Positions 46,910 to 58,667 of a stretch of DNA of 64,000 nt are shown here, one piece after another. Numbering within the stretch: the first letter of the stretch is position 1; every line of letters begins with the position of its first letter. The position numbers were made by a program, and so were the translations under genes. The notes below the pieces were generated by a model. That model searched no databases. It saw only the letters and a program-made list of their open reading frames with translations, and had not been told where the DNA came from. The DNA comes from Symbiodinium natans (taxonomy: Eukaryota; Sar; Dinophyceae; Suessiales; Symbiodiniaceae), in contig CAJNDS010002296.1 in the NCBI GenBank assembly GCA_905221605.1, positions 58,501 to 122,500 of the forward strand, written 5' to 3'.

Positions 46910-47879
46910 ATGGTGGCTCGTGAGCCTGATCACACTCGCCGCCGCAGTCGTGGTCCAGCGCGTGCTCAAAGCTTCGGCACAGCAGAAACCTGGGTTTAGG
47001 GTTTGGGGTTTCTGCTGCCGCGCGCGATCCATACAAAAGACCAGGGTATAGGGTTTAGGGTTTAGGGTTTAGGGTTTAGGGTTTAGGGTTTAGGGTTTAG
47101 GGCTGGAAGGGACCTGAATCTTATTCCCCTATACAACCCTTATATACCAGAGAACCCCTTATATCTGGAAGAAACCCCTCAATAACGCCTAAAATAAGGG
47201 CCCCCTTAAAAGGGGGCCCCTCATGCGCCCCTTAGATACCCTACAAAACCCAAGGGCCCATACTTCAGAACCCTTTAAAGCAGGTATTCTGGGTTTGCCG
47301 CGTGAAGTCGCTTGAGGGATGTGCACGGATGGCTAGAGCTCAGGGCTTAGGATTTTTTGTGGGGGTTCAGGGCTCAGGGTCTATATTTTTGGGCTCAGTA
47401 TAGATTGGATTGGACAACAAGGAGATGAAGATCTCTCCGGCCGGGCCGGAGGGCTGAAAAAATCGAACCCACAAGAGGCACAGGAGCAAACCTGCAGACC
47501 CACCTGCAGTAAGCAACGTGCCAGATGAATCCAGCAGCATGCTTCACCACTACAGAATGTCGATTGCAACCAGGCAGCGCCCCGAAAACCCCCGAAAAAG
47601 CTTCATTCCCGAGAGCTCACTTGGGCGGACCGTGACCCCGAAAAACCCACCAACTTCAGGGTCTTGGGGCGCCGTCAAAGCAGTCCCGAAGAAGTCTCCC
47701 AAGAACATCCTTCACAGGCAGCTCACCCTAAACTAAACTTTAAACCCACTCTTTTAACCCAGGCTCCTAAACTAACACCTGAACCCAAAACCCCAAAAGC
47801 CCAAACCCCAAACTTCTAAACAACGTATGGCGAAGAGCTCCAGCCACAGGCACACGCCCCAAAGTCGCATGGTGCGCAT
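46910..47879 (-). CDS. Candidate signal-peptide start exon and next exon
   Basis: A minus-strand Met at 47879 opens MRTMRLWGVCLWLELFAIR, a plausible signal peptide, running into repeat sequence after about 57 bases. Downstream, about 47045-47021 and 46986-46912 read FCMDRAR and then FLLCRSFEHALDHDCGGECD. These two can be joined across a roughly 34-nt GC-AG gap. A third open piece lies at 46520-46445 (LGQALMLLAVQKGRTLKD). These may be the 5' exons of the phosphodiesterase ending at 37295, which lacks a start, or a small separate secreted Cys-rich protein. No junction to the phosphodiesterase was resolved. Confidence 0.35.
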
Positions 47880-48315
47880 CGCGGCCAACGTGCGGAGAGC
47901 GGAGGGCAGGGATAGGGATAGGGATCTCAACCCTCTTGCCTTGGGCCCAGACCTTTTGATGTTTTAGGTTTTGGACATTTTCTTAAAGGGCTTCGTGGTT
48001 TCCAGGGCTGATAAATGAGGGGTCCCTAGGATGCCAGGGCTCCGGGTTTGTATGTCGTTGCTCAGAAGGTGCCCACTTCAGCCCTCACCCCTTAACCTAT
48101 AGAGACGGCTCCTGCGTGCAGAATTGTAGACTTAACCGGAGAACGCCCTAAAGCTCAAACGAAATCCGATATAACCCTGGTTCTGTCTTTCAGCACACCC
48201 CCGGGAATCAAAAACTTGAGAGGCCCAGCGCCAGCTTTGGGCGCGCCAAAGATGTCCCCAGAGACGCTTCGAATCTGTGCGGGTGGTCGCCCCCACATCA
48301 GCGCGTCTGAGGTAT

Positions 48316-50860
48316 TTACATGGCCCTGACGCAGTTCGCCAAGGCCGGCACAATGAGGGGGTTTACGAAAATATGGGACCCCGAAAAAAGGATGCTCTTA
48401 TGATGAAGACCCTCATAAGGTACCCCCTAATTTCGGAAACCCTAAACCCTAAACCCCCCCTTAATAAACCTCTAAAAGTGCTAAAACTTTGGAGCTCGGG
48501 CTCGCACTTGAGCACACCACTCATTGAACGCGGCCTCGCCCATCGCTGAGGAGTTCATCGAAACGGGCCACGACTCGATGCCTTGTTTAGGGTTTGGGGT
48601 TGAGGGTTTAGGGTGTAGGGTTTAGGGTTTAGGGTTTAGGGTTTAGGGCTTAGGGGTTAAAGTTAAATTTGTAGGGTTTAGGGTTTAGGGTTTAGGGTTT
48701 AGGGTTTAGGGTTTAGGGTTTAGGGTTTAGGGTTTAGGGTTTAGGGTTTAGGGCTTAGGGCTTAGGGCTTAGGGGTTAAAGTTAAATTTGTAGGGTTTAG
48801 GGTTTAGGGTTTAGGGTTTAGGGTTTAGGGTTTAGGGTTTAGGGTTTAGGGTTTAGGGTTTAGGGTTTAGGGTTTAGGGTTTAGGGTTTAGGGTTTAGGG
48901 CTTAGGGCTTAGGGCTTAGGGCTTAGGGGTTAAAGTTAAATTTGTAGGGTTTAGGGTTTAGGGTTTAGGGCTTAGGGCTTAGGGCTTAGGGCTTAGGGCT
49001 TAGGGCTTAGGGCTTAGGGCTTAGGGCTTAGGGTTTAGGGCTAAGCACAAAACCCCTTTTCTATACTTGGGCCCCAAAGCCCTTGTATGGCAAGTGCTTT
49101 TTGGCCCAGGCATTCCCTATTTAGGCACATGGACCCTTAAGAACCGGGGGCTGCGCATGACTCGACTTGGTCTGGGATCGTTTGCAGTGCAAGATGACGT
49201 GTAGCCGGGCCCTGTTCGGATTCTTTTCGAGAATGTTTCGGTTCGTGTCAAAGATGCCAGTTGCAAAGCTATCCTCAGCTATCCTCAGGCCGGGCAAAAG
49301 GACTCAGTACTTTGCGGGCTTTTGCCGTTAACCGCTCTGCGGTTGTAGACGTAGGACAAGGCAGCACACAGCGGCGAAAACGCTTCATGATCATGGCTTG
49401 TGAAGGCACGTAATATGCACGGGCCAAGTGCCTACGAGGGGCAGTAGCGCCGGCCACGTCTGTCCACGCGCACTGAATCCTGAGATTGAGCCGCAAGACA
49501 AAACAAACAGGCCCAGCTTAAGTATAGATGGCGCCTGACATTCAAAAACCCTGCAGACGTTTTCACATGCAGCTTTGCAGCAGCACCCGGCATATAGCTC
49601 TCCACCCTGCACGGGGAGGTTTTCCTGAGTGGCTGAGCCAGAGAACACAACCGTCTGTGCTCATGTGCAGGCGTCTCTGGGCCTTGATGGGTGGTGCCCC
49701 CTTACCACGTTGCAGTGTTGATAGGGGGATGTGGAAGAACGATATCAGGGTAGTTCGCGCAGAGCATGGGAACTGAATCGAGCGCCGCCACGTGCCGCTG
49801 TTCACAAAGTGCCTTCAAAAGTACAAGTACGACACAACTCCAAAGGGGACGAAGCATGACAAAACTCTGGGCGCGCAGCTTGGCATCTCGCTGCAGGTCC
49901 GTCATCGACACGCGCTGCTTCGGAAGTACTTTGAAGAGATCTCCGCGACACCAAAAAGGGATCCGGAGGCTTTTGGGTCGTTTGCCGCCCGCTTCTGTGT
50001 AGCCCGCACCCCACACCGGCAGGGATGCAAAATATCCAACCACAGCTTGAAGCGCTTCGGAGATGTGAAAACAACTACAGCGCAGACTGAATTGATGTCG
50101 AGTTGGGCTGGAAGTCACAGCAACACAGGGGTTTAGGGCTTAGGATTTAGGGTTTAAGGTGTTTTTGGCTTAGGGTTTAGGTTTCTGTCCCCTCCTGAAA
50201 GCCGGGTCTCTCCTTGAGCAGGGCGGCCAGGGTTCCCTCGGAGGAGGGCCGATAGGCCAGCTTCCTCCTGTTTTGAGCTTTTGGGGTCCAAGCTTGAAGC
50301 AGGAGCCTTCACGGCGCTTTTGGGGTGGTTTCGAGAGTTTGGGGGCGTTGGGGGGTTTTTGGGGTATTTTTTGGCCACCCGCCTAGCTGAGCCCTCTGGG
50401 CCACTCCGAAGGGACAAGCCGAGGTTATGGTTGGTGATACTAAATTCCGAGCAGTGGTCTGTCAGCCGTACCCTTACCACCAGTCACCAGTTCACACACA
50501 ACCCAAACTTACGACGCACTTGCCAACTGCATTCAACACAAGTCACCACTGACTTACCCGCTGCTCTGAAAGAAGACTCCTCAAGAGCTTTGCAATTCCT
50601 TGGAGCTTGAAAGTCTGGCTCCCTTGAAAGTCTGGCGCCTTGTTTTTTGGGTTTTGGTTTTGGCGTTTGGTGTTTTTTTGGGGGTTGTTTGGGGGTGTTT
50701 GCAGCCCAGGAGACCCTGATACTTCCCTACTCGGGGCTTCATTCAGAAACCTTTCAGCCCGAAACCCTTCGTCTCCAAGGGGTGCGGCCTGTAAGCGCGC
50801 ATGAGCTCGTACATGTAGCAGATCTGCACATCTTTGCTCGTCGCCCAGTCAAAAACGGAC
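48316..50860 (-). CDS. Unknown gene, three joined exons and possible 3' end
   Basis: Exons 50860-50789 (SVFDWATSKDVQICYMYELM), 50267-50203 (RRKLAYRPSSEGTLAALLKE) and 48581 to about 48490 (GIESWPVSMNSSAMGEAAFN) join in frame through GC-AG introns of 521 and 1621 nt, giving RAYRRKLAYRP and KERPGIESWPV. A final piece, PALANCVRAM and a TAA stop at 48316-48318, lies beyond a T2 hairpin, but I see no good acceptor, so the terminus is uncertain. The 5' end is missing; a Met at 52087 may belong to it. No family is recognised. The large intron carries the biggest telomere-like array in the window (48590-49048) and about 1 kb of repeat-poor sequence. Confidence 0.55.
48590..49048. repeat. Higher-order telomere-like array
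   Basis: TTTAGGG blocks end in CTTAGGG blocks and are divided by the spacer ggttaaagttaaatttg, at about 48654, 48773 and 48927. It is the largest array in the window and lies inside an intron. Confidence 0.9.
49050..50130. other. Repeat-poor block inside an intron
   Basis: About 1.1 kb between the telomere-like array and the exon at 50203, inside the 1621-nt intron of the unknown gene. Frames are open on both strands without recognisable product. Probably an old insertion or unannotated intronic sequence. Confidence 0.3.
50362..50455. repeat. S1 SINE-like motif
   Basis: Poly-T, ggccacccgcctagctgag, then gggccactccgaagggac. In the 521-nt intron of the unknown gene. Confidence 0.5.
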
Positions 50861-51104
50861 CTCGGGCAAAGAAAGGTCCTGCCGAAGCCGCGCACCATAA
50901 TTCAGGGGGTACATGCACCAGATGATTAAGGCCTGAATGAACGTGTCTTCAAATTGAGCATTACAGGGGGCTATCCTAACACAGTCATTGCGGGCAACAT
51001 GAATCTAAGAGGGTACAGGAGGGTAGAAGTGTGTCCCTTGACCGCTGCACTGCTTCACGTCTGCAACGTCGAACTCGCGCACATGTCCCGTGGTGGCGGT
51101 AGGA

Positions 51105-51440
<336 letters not shown>

Positions 51441-51964
51441 GTCGCGGTCATAGTAGAAGTCATCGTCGCCAATAGTCGTCGCAGTTGTCGTAGCAGTCAT
51501 ACCCCTTAGTCGCATGGTACTGGGGGTGAGTCCTGAAAGTGTCGGCAGAAAAGAGCATAGATAAGCTGACCTAGCACTTGGCCAAATGTCACTTATCGCG
51601 AACCCGAATTTGGAACAATTGCAGATGCTGTGTCACGAATGCCCAAGAACCCTGTGTAGCAAGACCGGGGGAGGACCCAAAACCTGCTTTTCAGAGCCAA
51701 GACACTGTGCGCGAGGTGGAAGAGCAGCAAGCTCTCTCCAAGAGGCTTGCATGCTTCCTTGTGCAGTTTGCACAGTCAAGCTTCGGCAAGATATCCGGCC
51801 CAACTCTGATTATCCCAGGGGCTGCGTGGAATAGTTGGAGCTCCCTCTAGATATACCGGGCCTACAGAATTCAAGGTGACTGGGATTTGGGACTGGTTGC
51901 CCATCTGAAACATCTGGAAACCCAAAAGTCTAAACGGCGCCGTGGGGAGGAACGCTCTACTTAT

Positions 51965-52087
51965 TCGACGTTTTCTAAGCCTCTCCGAAATCTGGTCCAG
52001 CGTCTTATCTCATCCACAAAGGTATCTGCATGCACGATCTTGACATGCACGTTGTCCTGAGGGGAAACCCCGCAACTCGCCATCGCA
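51965..52087 (-). CDS. Candidate first exon
   Basis: A minus-strand Met at 52087 opens MASCGVSPQDNVHVKIVHAD and stays open for 40 codons to a stop. The composition looks coding, but the piece is short and no junction to another exon was found. It may be the start of the unknown gene at 48316-50860, from which a large TAG repeat separates it. Confidence 0.25.
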
Positions 52088-52534
52088 GCTCCACAGCACA
52101 GCTCGGCAAACGCTGATACTCCCTTTACTTCCAGGGACCAATGTTTATCGTGTGCGTAAGGGGTCTAGTAACCCTCAACCCGAAACCCTAAACACTAAAC
52201 CCGAAGCCCTAGACCCTAAACCCATTGTTGCTTCTCCTGAAACTTCTGAACCCTCAACCTAAAAACCCTAAACCCTAAACCCTAAACATGATATAGTCAC
52301 CTAATTCTACGATTTTCTGGGGATCCAGTACTTCCCTAACCCTAAACCCTAAACCCTAAACCCTAAACCCTATACCCTAGATTTCCAGATCCCTGGGGAG
52401 GTTACAGGGCATTGGGGCTTTGGCAGCCTGCAGGTGTGCATACATCGCCTGGCCCACGCCGTGCCGCCCATTCGAGAACCTTGCAGCTCAGAGCGGGTGT
52501 CAAACCATAAGATATGCAATATATATATATATAT

Positions 52535-52571
<37 letters not shown>

Positions 52572-52786
52572 TACGCCCCCCCTCAGCGACCTACCCTTTT
52601 TAGGCCTTTTTAACAAAAAAGAACCACGAAGGCCCAAAAGTCGCGTAGCTAATCACCGGGTAATGAAGGACAGTTATTGGGACACCCACCTCACAGACCC
52701 CGATAAGCCAGCATTGGATTAATTTACATTTTGAATCTGAAGCCGACAATGCTGTTTTTAGATGTTTAGATCTGTGGTTTTTCTAT

Positions 52787-53535
52787 GCAAATTGTGCGTT
52801 TAAAGGGCAATTAATGTTTTGTTGAGCAACTAATGTATTTTTTCAATTGTGTTTGCACGAGGCAAAGTATTCATCAAACAGTGAAACGTTTTCTTGATTC
52901 TATGAGAATTTAACGGCTAGAGTAATTATTAAGCAAAGAGCCCAATTTGACTTAAGTGAATACTATTGAAAGGAGCATACTCAACCAAAATACGAAATAG
53001 ACACCATTCTCAACCAAAATATGGTAATTGTGTTTGTACAGGAAAAGTATTAATCAAATACTATCTGAAAAGTCCACTGAAATACCTTATGTTTACATAT
53101 TCATGAAACATTTGTTATGATTGAAATAATCATTCCATGCGAATCTAACTACTAGAGTAATTATTATGCAAATAGCCCAATTTGACTCAAGTGAATACTA
53201 TTTAAAGGAGATACTCAACCAACATACGAAATAGACACCATTCTCAACGAAAATATGGCAAAGTGTGCGTTTAAAGGGCAAATAATGCTTTATTGAGCAA
53301 CTACTGTATTTATACAACTGTGTTTGTACAGGCAAAGTACTCATCAAATACTATCCGAAAAGTCCACTGAAATACCATATGTTTACCTTTTCATGAAACA
53401 TTTTCTGTTTTTGGAGTAATCATCATTTCTTACGCGAATCTAAATACTAGAGTCAGTATTAAGCAAATAGCCCATTTTGACTCAAGTGAATACTATTTAA
53501 AGGACCAGACTCAACCAAAATGCGAAATAAACGCT
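52787..53535. repeat. AT-rich tandem repeat, about 240 bp unit, three copies
   Basis: Shared blocks such as gcgtttaaagggcaa, aaaagtccactgaaatacc and gcaaatagcccaatttgac recur at about 240-bp spacing. Copy starts are at about 52787, 53027 and 53261. Confidence 0.85.
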
Positions 53536-53539
53536 AACG

Positions 53540-54218
53540 GGAAATCGAAGCGGTTCTACTTACATAATAATGAAGCAAGGATTTCTGAAGTATTCAACAA
53601 AGACCACTTATATACTATGTCTGAAAAGCACAATTTGCATAAGCAAGCTTAAAAATGCACAATAATGGAAATAGAAGCGGTTCTACTTACATAACGGTGA
53701 AGCAGAGACATGTTTGACAAGCACAACTTGCACAAGCAGGCAAAAAAAAAGGCACAAGAATGAATCTTAGAAAAGTAAGTGAAGGCCATACACAAGCAAA
53801 TTCACAAATACAAAAAAACATCTAAAAGCGCAAGCTTTTCAGGAGAATCTCTGGTGAAGTTTGGATTGTAGGGTTTTGGAGTATCCCTGGACGAGTAGGA
53901 GTCACTTTTTAAATAAACAATTCTAAGCAATAAATGCTTTTCTCAAGACAAGTATTGCAAATGCTTCTTCTGGAGACTTATTGCTTTTACTAGGCAAACA
54001 TTGTCCATGCGAATTTAGCGACCAGAGCACCAAGTAATGGCTGAATAAGGTCTACTACACTTGAGTACAACCAAAAGATGCACTAAACACAAGTTAAAAA
54101 AGAAGCGAAGCGGTTCTACTTACATAATAACGAAACAAATATTTCTGATGCACTAAAAAGACCACTTGTATACTATTCCTGAAAAGCACAATTAGCACAA
54201 GCACACTTAAAAATGCGT
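53540..54218. repeat. Second AT-rich repeat, about 110 bp unit, three copies
   Basis: gaagcggttctacttacata starts copies at about 53547, 53672 and 54110; gaaaagcacaatt and acttaaaaatgc recur in two of them. Confidence 0.8.
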
Positions 54219-54224
54219 AGTTGT

Positions 54225-54530
54225 TGCCTCGTGAAGGCGAACCAAAAAGCAAAAATACCAAACCAAAAAACCAAAAACACCAAAACCAAAAAACCAAAAA
54301 TACCAAAACCAAAAAAAACCAAAAAAAAAAAACACCAAAAAAAACAAAACCAAAAAAAAATCAAAAACACAAAGGAAAAACAATTTTCCGGAACTCTTGG
54401 AGAAGCCTCATAGGGATTCCTGAGAGTTCCGGAAAATTGGTTTTTTTGGGATTTTTTTTGGTATTTTTGGTTTTGGTTTGTTTGGTTTTTTTGGTTTTTT
54501 TGGTTTTTCTACTGTCCCGTGTATGCGATT
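54225..54530. repeat. Large inverted repeat with CCAAAAA / TTTTTGG arms
   Basis: Core arms caattttccggaactct (54381-54397) and agagttccggaaaattg (54423-54439), flanked by CCAAAAA-rich and complementary TTTTTGG-rich arms. Confidence 0.85.
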
Positions 54531-54716
54531 TTAGTTGTATTTTAGTCTACGCCCTAGGAAATACGCTATATTGCACACGGAGTTTGCGTGCAGTGCAGCT
54601 GGGTGACTTGGGACAAGGCGAAAAAGGGTAGGTCACTGGGGGGGGTACCATATATATATATATATATTGTAGACAGATAGTATTCAAATATATTCCGCAA
54701 AAAACACATAAACATA

Positions 54717-54754
<38 letters not shown>

Positions 54755-54888
54755 ACATGAATATATATATATATATATACACACATACAAATACATATAT
54801 ATGTGTGTACATAATGTATGTACGTCCGTAGGTAGGTCTATGTGTATGTACGAAGGTGTTTTGTTTCTAGAGTTAGCGACTGCAGCGG

Positions 54889-55083
54889 CTACCACTTCGG
54901 GGTCGCCGAGAGCACATCACAGGCACTTCTAGGGCCCCTCCGGGGCCGCCACATGGTAACGACCGAGTTGGAGGCGACAAACTCGTAAACCCGCCCGGTG
55001 TAGGTGCACATGGGGGCGGACGTCAGCAAAAAACGATACCTTGCCGAAACATCAAGCATGGCCAGCAAACTTGGAGGATACAA
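54889..55083 (-). CDS. Candidate terminal exon
   Basis: A 64-codon minus frame ends in a stop and contains CTYTGRVYEFVASNSVVTMW. The codon pattern looks more coding on minus than the overlapping plus frame (55004-55297). No family is recognised and no neighbouring exon is joined, so it could be a decayed fragment. Confidence 0.25.
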   Translation of the reverse strand: MYPPSLLAMLDVSARYRFLLTSAPMCTYTGRVYEFVASNSVVTMWRPRRGPRSACDVLSATPKW

Positions 55084-56179
55084 GGCCGTATCCGGTCACA
55101 CCAAAGCTTCCGATGCTTTGGACAAGTCCACCAGCAGGCCCGAACAAGTCTTCGCGCCGAGGCACTTGAACTGCTCCGCTTTGGGAACAGGATGCGGCTT
55201 GAACCTTGCAGCTCGAGGCTTCAAGAAAGGCCCAAGTGAACCCCAAAACAGCCCAAGGTCTGCTCTCAAGCTCCACCGCGTCTACAGCCGAGTTTGAACT
55301 TGGAGTTCGCCACATTCCCTCAACCCAGGTTTGGTGAACAAAAAATCCTCTTCGCTATATGCTGAGCAATGCTTATCAGTGCCATTTGCCCGTAAGGCTC
55401 TGGGGGCAAATCGCGACGGCAACTGTCGGTATCAACGGTCTGCAGCAAAGTCTGACAAGCCTAAACCCTAAAGCCTAAAGCGCCCAGGTGCCCCAGGTGT
55501 TGACTTAAAGTAGGCGTAGAAACAACCTCAACTTTGAGGACTGGTCCCAGGCACGTGTCCACTTCGCGACACATCTCCTTAGCTGACTGTGCTACATGTA
55601 TACTTTTATGCAGTATGTTTTGTGTATATACATATATATATAGATATATATGTGAAATCTTGTGCTATATTATAAATCCAGATCGGCGGAGCTCTCCGAA
55701 ACATGCGTGCTTTCAGCCGCTCATCTATCGCCACCCAACCCCCCCTCTCGACATTTTGGCGAAAAAAATCGACGCCCCCTTGTGAATTGCCGACAGACTC
55801 AAGCCCCCCCGACCCCCCCAGTTTACCTGATAGATTCAGAAGCCCCCCTCTCTAGGGGACACGCTCCACCTACATGAGAACCACAGCGAGGATTGCGTTG
55901 CTGGTACCCTGGAATAAACCACTGTCAAAAGCCGCCTCTGGCATCAACCCTCCTCAAAGGCAGTGTAAGCCCAAGATGGTCGCCCGATCAAGCCTACAAT
56001 CCTCCTGACAAAGGCCGTAAACCCGCAGCCCTCGACACTAAACCCTCCATCCCAAACCCCATGCCCCCAAAAGCCACCCAAAAGGCCTGAACCCTCTGCA
56101 TGCCCCTAGACCCTAAGGCCCTAAGGCCCTAAACCCTAAGCTCCAAACCCTAAACCCTTGAGGTCATGTGTCTTTCGGC

Positions 56180-58330
56180 TCCTTCGGCTTCGGGATGCGA
56201 GGGCACCCGATCGTCGTGACAGATGCATTCAGGACGTCCGGATGCCTTGCGAGCCACCAGGGTTTCGGGTTAGGGTTTAGGGTTTCGGGTTGAGGGTTTA
56301 GGGTTCAGGGCTTAGGGGTTAAAGGGTTTTTTGCCACCCGTCCAGCCACAGCACTTTGAAGCGTTTAGGGTTTGAAGGGTTTAGGGAAGGGTCTTGAGTT
56401 TAGGGGTGGGTGCGGGGGGGGGGGGGGGTGTGGGCTTTAAGGCTTGCAATGGAGGACTCATGTTTGGGTGCAAGATTGAGGGTGTAGGCGTGTGGAAGTC
56501 TAGGGCCTTGGCGGCTCAGAAACTCAGAGGGCACAACCAAACCCTAAACCCTAAACCCTCAAACCCTAAAGCCCTAAACCCTTTTTCCCATCTGGGCTGG
56601 GTGAGGAATGCCAGAAAAAGCAGCTAAACCCTAAACCCTAAACCCTGAACCCTAAACCCTAAACCCTAAACCCTAAACCCTAAACCCTAAACCCTAAACC
56701 CTAAACCTCCAAAAGACCCGCAGAAACCCGGACTTCGCTGCCCCAGCTGCCGGACGGAGGCCTTCGGCATGAGGATTCGCGGACTCTTCCTCCGAAATCT
56801 GTGGGTGGGGGGGGGGGGGGGAGAATTTACAACACAACGCACATGCTTTTTTTGGTGCTTCTTGCCCTAAACCCTAAACCCTACACCCTAAACCCTAAAC
56901 CCTAAACCCTAAACCCTAAACCCGAAACCCGAAACCCGAAACCCTAACATCTAAACCCTAAACCCTAAACCCTAACATCTTCAGCACAGAAGTCAGGGCA
57001 GCAGAGGCTCATTGGTAAACCCTGCATGGGGCAAGCCCAACATGTCCCGCACACTAAACCCCAAACCCCGGAACCCTCAACCCCTAAACCCTGAACCCTC
57101 AACCGCTAAACCCTAACCCTAAACTCTAAACCCTAAACCCTAAATCCCTAAACCCTAAACCCTGAGTGGTCATGTCAAAACCGCCCCAGGATGGACCTGT
57201 GCCTAAAGGTGCTGGAAAGCCTTACACTGAAACCTTTCTGATCTGCAAAGGTTGGCTTATCGGCATTCCACGGGGGGGGGGAGCTGTGTATGCACTTTAC
57301 GTCTAAGGAGCCTTGAGGGGATCGGCGCCGGGCGGCAAAACGATGATACTTGCACAGCCAAAAGACATCCATACCTTACAGTACAGCGTCCCTGGCTGTC
57401 CTTCTTGCTTTTGCCCAGTATAGCCCCCTCGCAATTCATCCATTTTTCCCTAAACCCGAAACCCGAAACCCTAAACCCTAAACCCTAAACCCTAAACCCT
57501 AAACCTTAACCCTAAACCCTTAACTTGAAAGCCTTCAAAAGGAATCTGGAAACGAGCAGCTGCCAGCTGCCACACCGCCGGGCCGGCCAGAAGGCGCCCC
57601 GCCAGAACGCCCGATTGATCTTCCTCGAATGAGTATGAGGAGAACCGAAAATAGGGGTACCCTTTTTGGGGATCCCTTTGAGGGGATTCTATTCTATGTG
57701 GGGGGGCATAAAAGGGGTACCCCTATGTTGAAAAATGGAGAACCCAAAACCGCAGGCCCTAAACCCGGGTGCACTATGGCTCAAATTTCAACAGTGTGTG
57801 GGGTTGCCTGGGATTCCAGGATCTAATGGGATTCTGCGCACCTAGAAACGGACCAGACCGTGACGGCCCAAACCCCCTAGAAGCCGCCCCAAATCCGGAC
57901 GAGACCGTGACGGCCCAAAACCCCTAGAAGCAGACGAGGCGATGACGGCCCAAAACCCCTTAGAAGCGGCCGAGACCGTGACGGCCCAAAACCCCTTAGA
58001 AGCGGACGAGACCGTGACCCCTAGAAGGGGATGAGACGGTGACGGCCCAAAATTTCTAGAAGCAGACGAGACCGTGGCAGCCCAAGAGTCTCTGCGTAGG
58101 GGATGTCAGACTTCCGCAGCACGTTCCCATATCCTGGGAACCCTGAAACCTTGTGCAACGAACCCTCAACTGGGGTTGCTGTTTGGGTTTGGGGTTTGGG
58201 GTTGGGATTGGGTTTTTAGGGTTTAGGGTTTAGGGGAACACCCTAAACCTCGTCCTCAATGACCTGCATGAGCCTAGGCGAAGGCCTGTACCTGCTGACC
58301 GCAAAGGCCCAAAGTACGTCACAACATCGA
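56180..58330 (-). CDS. Cluster of unjoined exon candidates
   Basis: Minus-strand open islands lie between CCCTAAA arrays: about 58325-58243 (AFAVSRYRPSPRLMQVIEDE), 58140-58085 (GYGNVLRKSDIPYAETL), 57625-57535 (SGVLAGRLLAGPAVWQLAAA), 57045-56990, 56795-56705 (EESANPHAEGLRPAAGAAKS) and 56270-56180 (VARKASGRPECICHDDRVPS). Size, strand and spacing match exons of the resolved genes. They may continue the gene starting at 63153 or form a separate one. I found no start, stop or proven splice junction. Confidence 0.35.
56636..56706. repeat. CCCTAAA array
   Basis: About ten heptamers between exon candidates. Confidence 0.9.
57844..58082. repeat. Minisatellite, about 37 bp unit
   Basis: Six copies of a gagaccgtgacggcccaaaa + ccccttagaagcgg unit, with some length change. 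Confidence 0.9.
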
Positions 58331-58667
58331 GGGGTATTACAGGTGTTTGGTATCCTGTCTGTTGTGCATTGGGACCCTTTAGGTGACATTCTAAGCCCTG
58401 GACTCTCTGCCTGCACTGAATAGAACCATGCAACATGAGTTAGATGGGACCGGGGGGCGAAAATAAAGAGGGCAAACCAAGTGAGTTGAAAGAAATGATG
58501 AAAAGCACTTCTTCTCCTGAGACCGAACACCTCTTGGAAGAATCTCGGAAAGTTTGCTTCATCCGGGTGGGTTTTGCCTAAACATAAACTCTTCATATAT
58601 AAAAAACAGTAAAAAAACCTTTCAGGAATATAACACACTCTTGAAGAGCCTGTAGGGTGCTCGACCG

